DNA from: Hysterium pulicare CBS 123377
Lineage: Eukaryota > Ascomycota > Dothideomycetes > Hysteriales > Hysteriaceae
DNA: 64,000 bases
Reading direction: 5' to 3'
Assembly (NCBI GenBank): GCA_000467715.1
Contig: AJFK01000721.1
Span: forward strand, 34,408-98,407
The notes beneath the pieces are model-generated. The model worked only from the letters and a program-made list of their open reading frames with translations, searched no databases and was not told the DNA's origin. Position numbers and translations under genes: made by a program. Positions 38,470 through 50,838 of the stretch are shown here, one piece after another. Numbering within the stretch: the stretch's first letter is position 1; every line of letters starts with the position of its first letter.

Positions 38470-40045
38470 ATGGCTTCGATATTTCAAGCCTTTCCTCTGC
38501 TGAGGAGAGCGGCTCCTCGGCTGTCTCGGGAACTCTTTACTTGCCGAGCATGCGTCAAACCTCCTCTCCGCACTGCTGTACGACCACACATCAAAAGTCT
38601 ACGCCGGACCCCCGTTCTACAAGCCATCAGGTCGCAGTCAACACAGGTTCCTAGACGCGCCGCTGACACTGCCTCTTCGAAAACAGGAGCCTCAATTGAG
38701 AGCAAGGTGGTCGAGCCATCCGCCAGATCCAATGCGAAGTCGAATTCCTTTCCCAATACGAGCGACAAAGTCGTAGCATATTGGTTATTGGGCAGCGCAG
38801 CGAGTGTCTTTGGCATAGTGGTGTTTGGGGGATTGACAAGACTTACGGAATCAGGGTATCTAGCCATCCATACCTCACTGGACCTTTAGCTGACGTACAT
38901 GCAGCCTCAGCATCACAGAATGGCGTCCTGTCACTGGCTCCTTACCTCCCATGAATGAAGCTGATTGGGAAGCCGAATTCACCAAATATCGCTCCTCCCC
39001 CGAATTTGCACTGCTCAACCCGAATATGACACTTCCAGAATTCAAACAAATATTCTGGATGGAATGGGGTCATCGGCTATGGGGACGAGTGATTGGAGTT
39101 ACCTTTCTCCTTCCAACCATATACTTCATAGCGCGTCGCAAAGTCTCTGTACCTGTGGCGTGGAAACTAGTTGGTATTTCCGGATTGATAGGCTTCCAAG
39201 GAGTCATTGGTTGGTGGATGGTTAAGAGCGGCCTGCATGATGACCTTTTCGCCCCCGGAAGTCACCCGCGCGTCAGTCAATACCGGCTCACTACTCATTT
39301 GGGAGCCGCCTTCCTGGTCTATGTTTCAATGCTCCTCTCTGGCCTTTCAATTCTCCGCGAGCGATCCCTGCTTGCCAATCCAGAAGCAGCGCAAAAGCTG
39401 TTTGCGACTCTCAGTCTTCCTCACCTACGGTTTTTTCGCCGCTCTGTAGGGACGCTCTGCATCCTCGTTTTCACGACGGCCATGTCTGGTGCTCTCGTTG
39501 CAGGTCTTGATGCTGGTCTGATCTATAATGAATTTCCCTATATGGGCCTAGGTCTCACTCCGCCCAAAAAAGAACTCTTCGATCCGTTCTATAGCCATGT
39601 ACCGGATCAATCTGACCTTTGGTGGCGTAATATGCTCGAGAACCCATCGCTTGTTCAACTTGACCACCGGATCCTGGCCACGACGACATGGACCGCTATT
39701 ATGGCTTTGTTCGCCTATACGCGATTTTCGCCTCGTGTTCGCCCTATCCTTCCACCCAAAGCCAGGAAGGGCGTAATCGGAGCGGTCCACCTCGCAAATA
39801 TGCAAGTGGCGCTTGGTATCAGTACTCTGATCTATATGGTCCCAACGTGGCTAGCTGCTTTTCACCAAGCAGGTGCACTCGCTCTCCTGACTGGCGTGTT
39901 GGTGCTCGGCAGTCGCATTTCAATGCCCCGTCGTGTTGTGAGGTTGGTGCAGCAAGCTACAAAAAGGAGGCCTACAGCTCCAGGTCCAACGGCAAAGCGC
40001 GGTGTCGGTCCTGCTGTTGGCGGCATCGAACAAAAGCAGCTGTAG
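38470..40045 (+). CDS. COX15: Heme A synthase, mitochondrial Cox15
   Basis: Exons 38470-38855 and 38905-40045 (49-bp intron) give 508 residues. The first ~90 residues are Arg/Ser/Ala-rich, a mitochondrial presequence. Cox15 marks follow: [23 protein letters not shown] across the intron, MNEADWEAEF, FWMEWGHRLWGRVIG, RVSQYRLTTHLG, LDHRILATTTW and FHQAGALALL, which supply the conserved heme-binding histidines. The enzyme oxidises the C8 methyl of heme O to heme A in the inner membrane for cytochrome c oxidase. ATG at 38470 is preferred over any upstream non-ATG extension because it starts a good presequence. Essential housekeeping gene. Confidence 0.96.
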
Positions 40046-40512
40046 AACTGCGTCTTCTCATCTGCAGCAAAACTGACTGTACCTGTATAAATTAGACTAG
40101 ATATCTGTAAGTATTACTCTGTAAGCTATATGTACATATTTTGAAAAAGATCCCAATTCAATCCAAAGGTCTTCTCATTTCCGGTCTCAGGTTGGCTCGC
40201 ATTTGGCTAGCGCGTCATATCCACCATACACCCGTTTCACGATTCGCAATGCGTGATTCAACACTAATAGCTGAACGCCTGTTTGGTCCGATCTGGAGAG
40301 AACCCCGCGTTTGCGATGGACCCTGTGGCGGTTTAAATGTTGTCATTCCTAAACGGGTAACCCGATGAACTTGACGATCAGCATTCTATCATAAACGAAA
40401 GCCCATGGTAGAAAATTATATGCTAATGCATATATCCAATTTCAAGCAATATTGGTATTTCCAGTTTTTCTTTGGGTTCAAATTTTTAGTTTCATTCAAT
40501 ATCACCGACTGG
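40046..40512. other. Intergenic region
   Basis: Between COX15 and the transketolase-like gene (same strand). The frame of the next gene remains open upstream to 40405 but the extension is aromatic-rich and unlike coding sequence, so it is treated as leader. Confidence 0.5.
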
Positions 40513-42731
40513 ATGCCTTCAGTAATTAATTCAACAAGATACGGGGAAGCCACGGTCAATGGCCTCCTCAAACACGAGTTCAAACCTACAGCACCATCGG
40601 ATACAAGCAAAGATGACCTGCAGCTGGTACTCCAAAGCTTCAGGCTGCTCATCGCGGACCTATGCGAACAATTCAATATGGGACATCCTGGTGGGGCGAT
40701 TGGTATGGCAGCAATAGGAGCTGCGCTTTGGAAGTATGCTATGAAATATGCTCCTCACCAGCCAGACTGGTTTAACAGAGATCGTTTTGTTCTATCAAAC
40801 GGTAAGGATCCATTCTCGACGAAGATGAACTCAGCTAACGAAAGGTTTCAGGTCATGCATGTTTATTCCAATATACGAACCTGTACCTAAGTGGTTATAA
40901 GGCTATGACATGGGAGCAACTGAAATCTTATCATTCAGAACGACCGGATAGCTTATGTCCTGGGCATCCTGAGATCGAACACGAGGGCATTGAACTTACA
41001 ACCGGACCGCTGGGTCAAGGAATCGCGAATGCGGTTGGCTTGGCTATGGCTACTAAGCATCTGGCAGCTACTTTTAATCGTCCCGGATATGATGTTGTCT
41101 CAAACCATACCTGGTGTATGGTCGGCGATGCTTGCCTTCAGGAAGGTGTTGGATGCGAAGCATTCTCTTATGCCGGGCACCTCAAGCTCAACAATTTGAC
41201 CGTCATCTACGACAACAACCAAATCACATGTGATGGATCAGTAGACCTAACTAACACAGAGGACGTCAATGCGAAGATGCGAGCCTGTGGTTGGGATATC
41301 ATTGACGTCGAAGACGGTGTCAATGACGTCGAGGCCGTCGTTGCAGCGCTGGAGAAGGGACGAGATCCGAGGCGAGAAAAACCTCTGTTCATCAATGTCC
41401 GAACCATCATTGGAGTTGGCAGCGCTGTAGCAGGAAAAGCGGTCGCGCATGGAGCTCCACTCGGAAAAGACAATGTGGTGGACATGAAGAAAGCATATGG
41501 TTGGGACCCGGACAAGAAATTCTACATCCCCGATACCGTCAAAGAGTTCTACGCCAGTCTCCCCTCACGAGGTGACCGCTGGGTAGAAGAGTGGCAGGAT
41601 CTCCTCTCTCGATACGGCGAAGCTCACCCTGAGCTGTCCCAGGCTTTGCAAGATCGCATGGCCGGCAAGCTTCCAGAAGGCTGGGAATCCATGATCCCGA
41701 CTTCTTTCCCTACGGACGCAACACCGTCCCGCAAATCCAACAATCTAGCAGCATCCAACCTTATCTCAAACATCCCTACCTTCCTGGTCGGGACTGCAGA
41801 CCTAACACCTTCGGTCAACTTGACCTACCCTTCATACGAGATCTTCAATCCACCCTCATTGACCCCCATCTCCGGCGCCAAAGGCTCCTATGCTGGTCGC
41901 TACATCCACTTTGGTATTCGCGAACACGTCATGTGCGCTATAGCAAATGGCCTCTCAGCTTTTAGTCCTCGCACGATCATCCCGATTACCTCCAGCTTCT
42001 TCATGTTCTACATCTACGCAGCACCAGCTGTCCGAATGGGCGCACTGCAACACCTTAAAGCCATTCACATCGCTACGCATGACAGCATTGGCGCGGGTGA
42101 AGATGGACCTACGCATCAGCCTGTGGAGCTAGCAGCACTCTATCGCGCCATGCCTAATATACTATACATTCGACCTGGTGATAGCGAGGAGGTTGCTGGT
42201 GCGTGGAAGGTGGCAATTGAGTATAATGGCGGGCCAACAATGATTAGTGTCAGTCGGCACGCTATTCCGCAACTGAGCGGTCTCACGAAACGAGACGGAG
42301 TGGCAAAGGGTGCTTATGTGCTAATGGAGGAGAAAGATGCGGATGTTACGCTCGTGGGAGTTGGTGCTGAGCTTTCGTTTGCCGTCAATGTCGCAAAGCA
42401 TCTGAAAGAATCGTCGACTCCTATTCGCGCAAGAGTCGTCAGTTTCCCCTCCCACAGATTGTTCAGCCAACAGCCATTGGAGTATCAACGAGAAGTTCTG
42501 AGGAGGAATGACGGTATTCCAACTGTGGTCATCGAACCCTACGTCAGCCTGGGGTGGGAAAGATACGCAGACGCTGGTATTAATATGAAGGGCTTTGGAC
42601 ATAGTTTGCCAGGCAAGTACATCTATCAACACTTTAACTATATGACCGAAAGCATGGCGGAGAGGGTAACAAATTATCTGGGCGATTGGAAAGAGGGAAA
42701 AATTGGCAGAGGAGAGTTTGTTGAGCTTTGA
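40513..42731 (+). CDS. Dihydroxyacetone synthase-like transketolase
   Basis: Exons 40513-40801 and 40852-42731 give 722 residues. Thiamine-diphosphate enzyme features are complete: MGHPGGAIGMAAIGAAL, TTGPLGQGIANAVGLA, the GDA...NN cofactor motif (VGDACLQEGVG ... YDNNQITCDGSVD), FGIREHVMCAIANG with the catalytic Glu, and GEDGPTHQPVEL. The VGDACLQEG and LKLNN..VIYDNNQ(I)TCDGSVD wording resembles methylotrophic-yeast dihydroxyacetone synthase more than housekeeping transketolase (VGDGCLMEG). The likely reaction moves a ketol unit from xylulose 5-phosphate to an aldehyde, perhaps formaldehyde. The C terminus ends FVEL, without an SKL-type peroxisome signal, so cytosolic location is likely. A sugar carrier and a hydrolase follow downstream. 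Confidence 0.88.
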
Positions 42732-43365
42732 GTGAGACATCGAACATACGCCAAGTTTTGACAGGTTATATGAGTTGTATGACTATATATATATTGTTCG
42801 TTTTATAACTTCTTGAATATGCTCCCATTAACTATCTCGACTTCCTACTTTCCCCCCACTTTTTTTTATTCATATGAAGCCCTCCTAAGACAAACAAGCA
42901 TAACGTCCATGAACCGCCTTTCAGTGATTTAAAAAGTCTAATGCCATGACTCATTCTCCATTCTCACGCTCCCACAGCGCACGAGTCAAGACGACAATTT
43001 CGGGTTCCCCATTTCGGAAAAGCTCCCCTTGACGTCATGCATCTCCACCTCTCCCCCACAACCTCTCTCCAACTTTTCCCCGGAAAGCGTTATTCCCGCC
43101 GATCAAGCGGAATAATCTCCGTAGCGAAAAACAGTCGGCAGACCTGTCTTTGATATTCATTCGCTGAATAGTGACAGCGGCAACTCTGCACCATCCTTAG
43201 CCCGACTAGGTACAATTCCACCGTCTGCCAGGCGAGAAGCGGGATGGCGAATCGACTCTTTTTGACGGGGTCAGTAATATATACATAAGATGGGAGTGCC
43301 GCCAGTAGTAAGACACCATTCGCGAGCTTCTTTCATGTTCACTTTTAGAGAAATCTTAAAACAAT
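42732..43365 (+). promoter_or_regulatory. Promoter region of the sugar carrier
   Basis: 634-bp spacer between two same-strand genes. A TATA-like AATATATACATA lies near 43273-43284, about 85 bp before the transporter ATG. No other feature. Confidence 0.4.
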
Positions 43366-45173
43366 ATGCCTCATTACAACCTTTTTGGCCGCGGTTTTAA
43401 ACTGCGGGCTGCTATTACTATAGCTTGCCAAATGGCTTTCGTGCTCTTTGGCTATGATCAAGGCGTTTTCAGTGGGATTGTTGGGAACGAGGATTTCTTG
43501 AATACGTTTGGACATCCTGGAAGTGGACTCGAGGGTATCATTGTTAGTATATACAATCTGGGCTGCTTCACCGGCTGTATTTTCGCTTTCTTGTTCTGCG
43601 AGAAGACGGGACGAAGGTTGGCGATGTGGATTGCTATGTGCTGGATCATTGTGAGTTCTTCCCTAACTTCATTGAGTAACGAGAACATGGCCAGACTAAT
43701 TTCAAGCCATAGACAGGAGCTATCCTTCAAGCTACGGCTTTCAGTGTACCGCATATCATGGTCGCTCGGTTCATCACTGGCATTGGCACTGGAATCGAGA
43801 CTTCAACTGTTCCAATGTACCAGTCCGAACTATGCGAAGCCGGAAAGAGAGGACGTCTCGTGTCATCCGAGCCACTCTTCGTCGGCGTCGGAATAGAGAT
43901 CGCATATTGGTTCGATTATGGAATGAGTTTCACCACCGGTTCCATCGCTTGGCGCTTGCCAATCGCCTGTCAAATGCTCTTCGCAGTTGTAAGTTATCGC
44001 TCCGCTTTTTAGACACCTATCAAGAGTCGCCTAACGATCATAGTTTGTAATCTTCCTGGTGTTCGGTCTTCCGGAGTCGCCTAGGTATCTATACCAACAT
44101 GGCCGTAATGAAGAAGCACTGCAAGTTCTTTGTGATGTATACGATGGTACCCCTGACAGCCCTAAAATCGCAAAAGAACAGCGAGAGGTGCTTGAAGCAC
44201 TGAAGATTGAGCAAGAGCATGGTGAATATAGGTGGTCGCAACTGCTCAAGCGCGACGAAGTTCAGACGGGTCGCAGGGTTTTACTTGCTTATGGAATGCA
44301 ATTCATGAACCAGATGGGTGGAATAAACCTTGTTGTGTAAGTTCATTCTTCGCTTTTCCATTTGAAGATCTGGAAGTGATGATGCTAACTGGTGTAGGTA
44401 CTACATTACTTCTGTCCTCCAACTTAATGTCGGCCTAGATCGTAACCTGTCATTACTGTTAGGCGGGATTATCAATCTCATGTTTTTCATCGGTTCCTTG
44501 TTCCCCACTTTCTTCCTAGATCGATTCGGAAGACGTCGACCGATGATGTGGGGATCCTTCGGGCTGGGTGTCTCAATGATGCTCATCGCCATCCTGCTGA
44601 GCTTCCAAGACCGCGGAGGAAGCGTAGCCAAAAGCACAGCATCAGCTAGTGTTACTTTCTTCTTTACTGTAAGACTTCAAGCGCACGCAGTAAAAATCTG
44701 ATACTGACAATAGCTAGTATATGTTGATATTTGGAATGACCGCAAATTGCATTCCTTGGGTCTACGTCCCCGAAATCCTGCCACTACACGTCAGAGCAAA
44801 AGGAACAGCCGTCGGCATTTCCAGTAACTGGATCTGGAACTTCTTCGTCGTAATGGTGACGCCGACACTGCTTAACAACCTCAAGTGGAAAGGCTATCTC
44901 ATCTTCATGGTCCTGAACTTCGCTTTTGTACCCTTGGTATACTTCTGCTATCCAGAGACGACCAATCTGACCCTTGAGGAGATTGACTGGTTGTTTTTGG
45001 AAGGTGATGTCGTTAAAAGGAGTAAAAGAGTACAAAAGGAAGGATGGGGGAGAGAAGAGGGGTGGGGAAGCTTTTCGAGGCAGGGTGGAGTCGTACCCTC
45101 CACGCTGCAGGCGGGTAGCTTGCAGGAGAGGGAAGGGATAGTGATACGGAGAGGAAGGATGTCCCATAGTTAG
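43366..45173 (+). CDS. MFS sugar (hexose/polyol-type) transporter
   Basis: Exons 43366-43650, 43713-43988, 44044-44336, 44398-44668 and 44718-45173 splice in phase to 526 residues. Motifs of the sugar-porter family are visible: FVLFGYDQGVFSGIVG in TM1, CEKTGRRLAM, VARFITGIGTGIETSTVPMYQSELCEAGKRG, PESPRYLYQHGRNEEAL, MNQMGGINLVVYYITSVL, DRFGRRRPMM and PWVYVPEILPLHVRAKG. Twelve membrane segments fit. The C-terminal tail after PETTNLTLEEIDWLF is basic and glycine/serine-rich. The location next to a dihydroxyacetone-synthase-like gene suggests a shared carbon-source role, but co-regulation is not shown. Confidence 0.92.
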
Positions 45174-45583
45174 TACTGTTACATGGCAGATGCTGTTATT
45201 CGCACAAAACAGCGAAGCCGATTACTTTGATGGATCTTTACAACACTATAAGCGTCATTGCGTATCCTCACCATGCCCTGAATGGAGACTATGGGCAGTA
45301 TTTGAGCTCGACAGATATATGTGATGTATGGGCTGACTAAGAGCTAAAGTGGGATGCCCACTTTTCAAATTGGGTTAGGGGGCATTAAGTAGAATAAACC
45401 TCGGCTCAGGGTTCAAGGAAGCTCCGTGTGCAGGGCTCTGAACCTCGCCCTGGCTACTTATCCTGACGAGATGAAGCAGCCCGAGCAATGAAACACCCAC
45501 CTCCATCTGCTTCTATTTTCCATCGTGCCCCTGATTGAAGCCTTCTGCCCATCCCATTTTTCTCGCAAGGTCAGTCGAGTACC
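45174..45583. other. Intergenic region
   Basis: 410 bp between the sugar carrier and the hydrolase gene on the same strand. Nothing else seen. Confidence 0.5.
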
Positions 45584-46781
45584 ATGGCTATTCTCGCTTA
45601 TCACCCCTTCAAAGGACTTTACGGCCTTCTCGCCGTCGGCTTCGAGCTTGCCAGACTGCCTCTATGGCTTCTGAAGTACTTTACCACATATGGTCGCCAG
45701 AACCCCACTTGGAGCTTCAGAAAAGCTTTGGGCGTACGGATTGTCTACTCGTTCATCTACCACCTCGCCGTGGTTGAAGCAAAGACCCCGCTACCTCTCG
45801 AACCGGGGAAGGAGAAGGGGCAGTTCACTGTGATTGAGCCATCCTCTTCTGACCTGTATAAGGGTGTATTGAGGTCGAATGAACATGTCACGCCCACCAC
45901 CATCGGCGCGACATGGTATCCCACTCCTCTGACTGTCGGTGCAGATACAGATTTAGTCAAGGTTGTTCTCCATATTCACGGCGGAGCTTTTGTCGTAGGC
46001 GATGGAAGGAAAGAGGTATTGTGCATTTAAACTGTCTCTTAATTAGTTTATATACTAATATATCGAAATCGTCTAGGCATCCGGCTACCTCGCGAGTAAG
46101 CTCTTGAAGCATAGCGGAGTCACCCACGTTTTCGCCCCTCAATACCGTCTCTCAACTCTTCCGGTGTCCAAAGCTTCAAATCCCTTCCCCGCCGCCCTCC
46201 AAGACTCCCTTACTTCCTACCTCTATCTCCTCAATACTCTCAAGATTTCTCCCTCGAATATAATACTTTCTGGAGATTCTGCAGGAGGAAACCTTGCGAT
46301 CGGTCTTCTACGCTATATCGCTGAGTATGGATCGGATCTCAACATTCCCGCTCCATGCGCTGCTTGGTTGTGGTCTCCCTGGATCGCCCCCGCCTCTTCA
46401 GCGACGGGTGCTTTCGTATACGAGAACAAGAACTACACAACCGACTACATTTCCAAGCCTTTCTCGGAATGGGGAACTCGCGCTTATGCCGGTATCTCTG
46501 GTATTTCGGTGCTATCCTCACCCTATATCTCATGTAAAAAGCACCCATTCAAGACGAACACGTCCGTCTGGATAAGTACCGGAAGTGCAGAGGTTCTATA
46601 CGAGGAGGACTTGGAGTTTGGTGAGCGGATGAAAGAAATACCGGGGAATAATGTTACTGTGGATGTTGAGGATCAGGCGCCGCATGATATTCTTGGTATG
46701 GGGAATCTTTTGGGATTCGATACTGAGGCAACGAACTGTGCTAAGAGAGCTGGCGAATGGTTGAAGGATGTCAACGCGTAG
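45584..46781 (+). CDS. Alpha/beta-hydrolase fold esterase (HSL/abhydrolase-3 type)
   Basis: Exons 45584-46015 and 46077-46781 give 378 residues. A hydrophobic N-terminal stretch (GLYGLLAVGFELARLPLWLL) may anchor it to a membrane. The oxyanion motif HIHGGAF lies just before the intron, and the nucleophile elbow is GDSAGGN after it, as in the hormone-sensitive lipase family. The acid and histidine are probably in LYEEDLEFG and APHDILGM near the C terminus. The reaction is likely hydrolysis of a carboxylic ester of unknown substrate. Similar enzymes sit in secondary-metabolite or detoxification contexts, but no synthase is nearby. Confidence 0.88.
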
Positions 46782-47902
46782 TGAGCTACTGGCTGATGAT
46801 AGGCATGAGAGTTTCAGGTTGATTTTAGATGGCGCCGTGTAGACCGGGTAGTACTTCTGCTCCCTTCGAATTTTCTGAAATACAAACCTATATCACAAGC
46901 CATAGTGGCAGCTGTTTTGGCGAATCTGTTGGGAATCTTCTAGTCGTATGATTAAACAACAGTAGAAAACAGTGGTGAAGGGCTATAGCAACCACCTCAT
47001 ACCCTTCCACAAGAAATCACGGCTTCCAATCAGAATTCCCCACTTAAGCCACTTACCGAACTCATCGTCGCCGTTTACGGAGCATTATTCCACTAACCGA
47101 AGATATCAGTCTCAACCTAACATGACCGAGCGTCTTCCACTTGAAAGGTCCATGGGTCCAACCCAGAGCTGGAATAGCTTCAGGGCAACGAGATTAACTG
47201 GATAAGGTATGCACATTGTCAAATCCAAAATCTTTTTCATCCGCTGTATTCCATCGAAAGGGACATTGGTCATCTTGCCGGATCTCATACCCTTCTCACC
47301 GCTTAGCAATTGTTACTATTCATATGCACTGCAGCGACGAATTAGTCGTACATCTATGAACTCAATTAACTTGATGCATGCATCTAACCGATTAGTGTAA
47401 CATCCCATCCACTCACCAAATCGACGCACGGTAGGAGAGCTACCATCATTCATGCGACAATTCTCACCGATTAGCATTTCTCGTTGTCTTTTCCTGGTAC
47501 TTGTCTCCTAGTTTTCCCAATTGACACTCGTCCATTGAACAGAAGCAGAAGTTGGCAGTCTTCAGCTGTTATCTTGTCTCATCACGCAAGACATGAGCAC
47601 GGTAAACGGGGAGGCATGCACGTATCCGACTTTTGATCACGGACACTTGGTAGCTTTGTTCACCGCTTGTCGTACTTTTTCTTTGGAAATCTGTCCTCTT
47701 GCTCTTTCTATTCATCTTCTTTTCATCATCTTTATGTCCACAATATTCATTTGCACGCACAGGCGTAGTGCAACACGAACATCATTCTTCTCTACTATTC
47801 AAGAGTGAAATGTCAAAGACAAATCCTGCTTCATTTTATTTCAAAGCTTTTGTTTATCATAGAAGATCTCACGCCGCCCCCTTGTACTTCAAGACCTCCA
47901 GA
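46782..47902. other. Intergenic region
   Basis: 1.1 kb between the hydrolase and NWG-A. No frame, repeat or RNA gene recognised. A pyrimidine-rich stretch near 47680-47740 may belong to the NWG-A leader. Confidence 0.45.
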
Positions 47903-49430
47903 ATGAGACAAGACACCACGGGTTTGCCACTCGCAGGGGACCAGCAGACAGGAGTCCCATATCCGGGAGCCTTGCCATCATTAAGCGGAGAAAAGTTGGC
48001 TTCGTTGCGCGATGATATGAGGGCGCGAGGATCCCCATATTGGACACGGTCAGTGTAAGTGCCCTCTCCAGCGCGACGCCAATCCACATATGAAACTATC
48101 TGACCGCTTGAGGGCCTAGGGCTTCTGATACAAACAATGTTCGTTCGTACGATACATCACTTCAGAGCGAACGGACGTATCATAGCGGATCTCCAACGCA
48201 GACATCACCACGCCGAGGTGGTATTGCTGATAATGCCCTCAACTTTCAGCAGCACAGAAATCTCGAACACCCTTCACCACACCTTCATAACGAGAGCACG
48301 CAGTACCCAGAGTCACGGTCCCTACGACCTCATCTCCAAACCACTCCACAACCGACCGTTCGTAATACCCCAAATGACGAATCGGGAATTCATGAGCCAC
48401 AATCCCATGAACAGTCACCCGAACTCACGTATTCTGCTTCTGACAGGTCGTCATTAAAAAAAGCTAAATCTAAGCAAAAAGGACGCGAGAACCTCGTGAA
48501 AGAAATCGAGAACAACTGGGGTCCTGGGGCCCTGAAAAATATCGTCCCACACGACATACGGCCTAGATTAAAACATGATCTTGGAAAGTCGTACGGTTCA
48601 CGATGGCCGTTGGTCGTCCTTCAACGGCTTCTACGGCTTTCAAGGTGCTCGGATGACTACGATTTAATACGAAAACAGTTGGAAGACTCTGTCAGTCGTA
48701 GAAGAAAATCCCCAAAGACAAAGCATAAACTCTGTATCACGCGTCAAGATTTAGATTGGGTTACAGCTGCAATCAATGAAGGTTGCGCTGTAAGCGTTGT
48801 AATTGATCGTTTAAGACCGGAAAACAGTGATTCGAATACTGCCTCGGCTCGCCATACGTCTCAACTTCGGAAGAGACCCACGAAAGTAGCACAACGACAT
48901 CATACACCTCTTTCACCCGCAAGGACGGTAGCGTCGCCCTTAGATGCCAGCATGCGAGGTGTTTCGGCACAAAACGCAATACCGGCAGACCCAGGAGTTT
49001 CAAGTGACGAGGAGCCACTGATAAGGGCTCATGCAAGACAAGGTCGTGGAAATCGTCAGAACGGTCTATACGCCGCAGGCCAGATTTCCGAATCAGCGAT
49101 CCAAAGCCCGGAGGGTAACGCGACTCCAGAAGCCCGACTTGCCATCAAGCCGGACCCAGAACTATCCATGAATGCTTATTTGACCCCACTGACTAACGCC
49201 ACCCGTCGAGCCCGCCAGCAACGGTCCAACTCCCCGGATTATATCGAGCAGGCGCTAATAGCACGGCGCGATGAGGCGACAAGGGAAAGGGAATTGCAAG
49301 AGTATCGAGTCAAAATGAATTCGTAAGGATACTCCACTTCGTTGATTGCTAATCGTTGAATGAAAACTGATCTTTTCGTTCCAGGAAGCCTGGAAAGAAG
49401 TACAACCCTGTTCCAATTGACGACGACTGA
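47903..49430 (+). CDS. NWG-family protein A
   Basis: Exons 47903-48054, 48120-49322 and 49385-49430 splice in phase to 466 residues. No methionine occurs in frame in exon 2 before the module, which supports exon 1 as the start. Residues 1-170 are polar and low-complexity. The NWG module spans about 177-285: EIENNWG at 179-185, then RPRL, LQRLLRLS, V-SRRR and ITRQDLDWVTAAINEG. A linker with SSDEE, GRGNRQ and AIKPDPELS leads to a helical segment (QALIARRDEATRERELQEYRVKM). A phase-2 intron precedes a 46-nt last exon that encodes YNPVPIDDD. Close architecture to NWG-C and NWG-D. No known domain, signal peptide or membrane segment; likely intracellular, possibly nuclear given KKAKSKQKGR. Confidence 0.78.
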
Positions 49431-50407
49431 ACCTACGAGCTGGAGAAACCACTGCAGTTTTGATGAACATGTGATTGGACGTCTGAATGAGAGATAAAGT
49501 TGGACCGTGGATCTTCAATACTCTAACGAATGGGATGGACGGCATTTCTGCGGATATTTGGAGTATAGCCAAGAGGACGAAGGTCTAACGGAGAAAGAGC
49601 TCTTGGCCCCTGAGGAGTTGATAGAGCGGCGTGTATTCGAAGTATGACCTAAAAAGGGGAAGTCAGAGGCGTGGGAGTACTTTCAGCATTCTTTCCTCTG
49701 GAGTGAATCTCAAGTCCTTTTGTATGTCAAGCAAATATTAACAACCATTTGAGAGTACACAGCGATACGTTACTGGGGTCGCTAACTACGTTATATTTTT
49801 GAGTTCTTTTGTGAGGTTGATCTTGTTAGAAGGAGACTCCAAGGCGGACCTGACAAATAGCGTTCTGGTGAATCTACTAAGGAGTAGCAGGAGGGTAGTT
49901 GATGACTTTTGTGGGCTTTTGAATCCCTGAGATTCTTACGCAGTGCTGAATTTCCCATTGATATGTAACATGCCCAAAATGGCTTGTGTAAACTTGTAAG
50001 CCATAGTTAGTCTATTAACGAGCTTCTGTTGGGACACCTCCAGTTTCACCTCCGCCATATATCTTGACTTAACTGCATCTTACTACATCCAGATCTTACC
50101 TCACCTCATATGTATCTACCTTTTTGACCTTCACCTTCGCTCAAAATCTTTCACTTATAATGATACCACTTCTATTCAATCTAATTCATCAACCTCATCC
50201 TATTCCTCATCGCTCTCTTCCTTACTTTAGGTGTCCGGAGTGGTTCGCCGTATTGATTGCTGCCCCGCGAACCTCACAAATTTCGCTGTCTACGGGTTCG
50301 AGTGAGTCCTTTCGATATACTCGAACGCCCAGAAGTGAGTCGAGCATCATGCAGTGCTGACCAAGATGGGATATGACTGACGCTGTCTTACAGGTTCAGA
50401 CCTAAAG
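49431..50407. other. Intergenic region
   Basis: 977 bp between NWG-A and the truncated copy NWG-B. Its right part carries splice-like signals of a 5' leader (a GTGAGT at 50302 and CTTACAG ending at 50393) comparable with leader introns before NWG-C and NWG-D. Confidence 0.4.
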
Positions 50408-50575
50408 ATGGCCGACATTTCCGATGGTGACCCAAAGACTTGGACGATGAAGAGAAAAGAAGGTTTCCTAGTCGAACTCGAGAAGCACTGGGGTGCCAAT
50501 CCAGTCGAAACCTACGTTCCCGAAAAGCATCGTCCTCGCCTCAAAATCACCGCCGATGTAAACACCGTGATCTAA
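50408..50575 (+). pseudogene. Truncated NWG-family copy B
   Basis: A 55-codon frame starting at an ATG 15 nt after a leader acceptor encodes the first part of the NWG module: LVELEKHWGANPVETYVPEKHRPRL. It stops at TAA before the L-x-x-L-x-x-LS half. The W-G-A-N start is closest to NWG-D (NWGAN). Nothing resembling the rest of the module is recognisable downstream, where the secreted-protein gene ends on the other strand. It is either a decayed duplicate or, less likely, a short expressed protein of the head region. Confidence 0.6.
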
Positions 50576-50838
50576 GTGGTACCTACGTGGTAGTTGCGGT
50601 GGGGAGCGTTGCCCAAAGACCCGTACAGCTGTTGTGGGGACCAGCCAAGGTGTCAACACAATTGTTGAGCAACGATACAACGGCTCCTTTCACAGCCAGC
50701 AACCTTAATACCAAGCCCAGCGCTCCTAGCGCTTCTAGATTGATGCCAAGATGTCATCTCGGCCCTTGCAAATGTCTGTCAACGTGCTCAACCATGACAA
50801 AAAACCCGCAGGCAGATAGGCCTCTCACATCCTCACTA

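Noticed and set aside
40405-40512. N-terminal extension of the transketolase-like protein
   Set aside because: Open frame but aromatic-rich and unlike family N termini; the ATG at 40513 gives the expected start.
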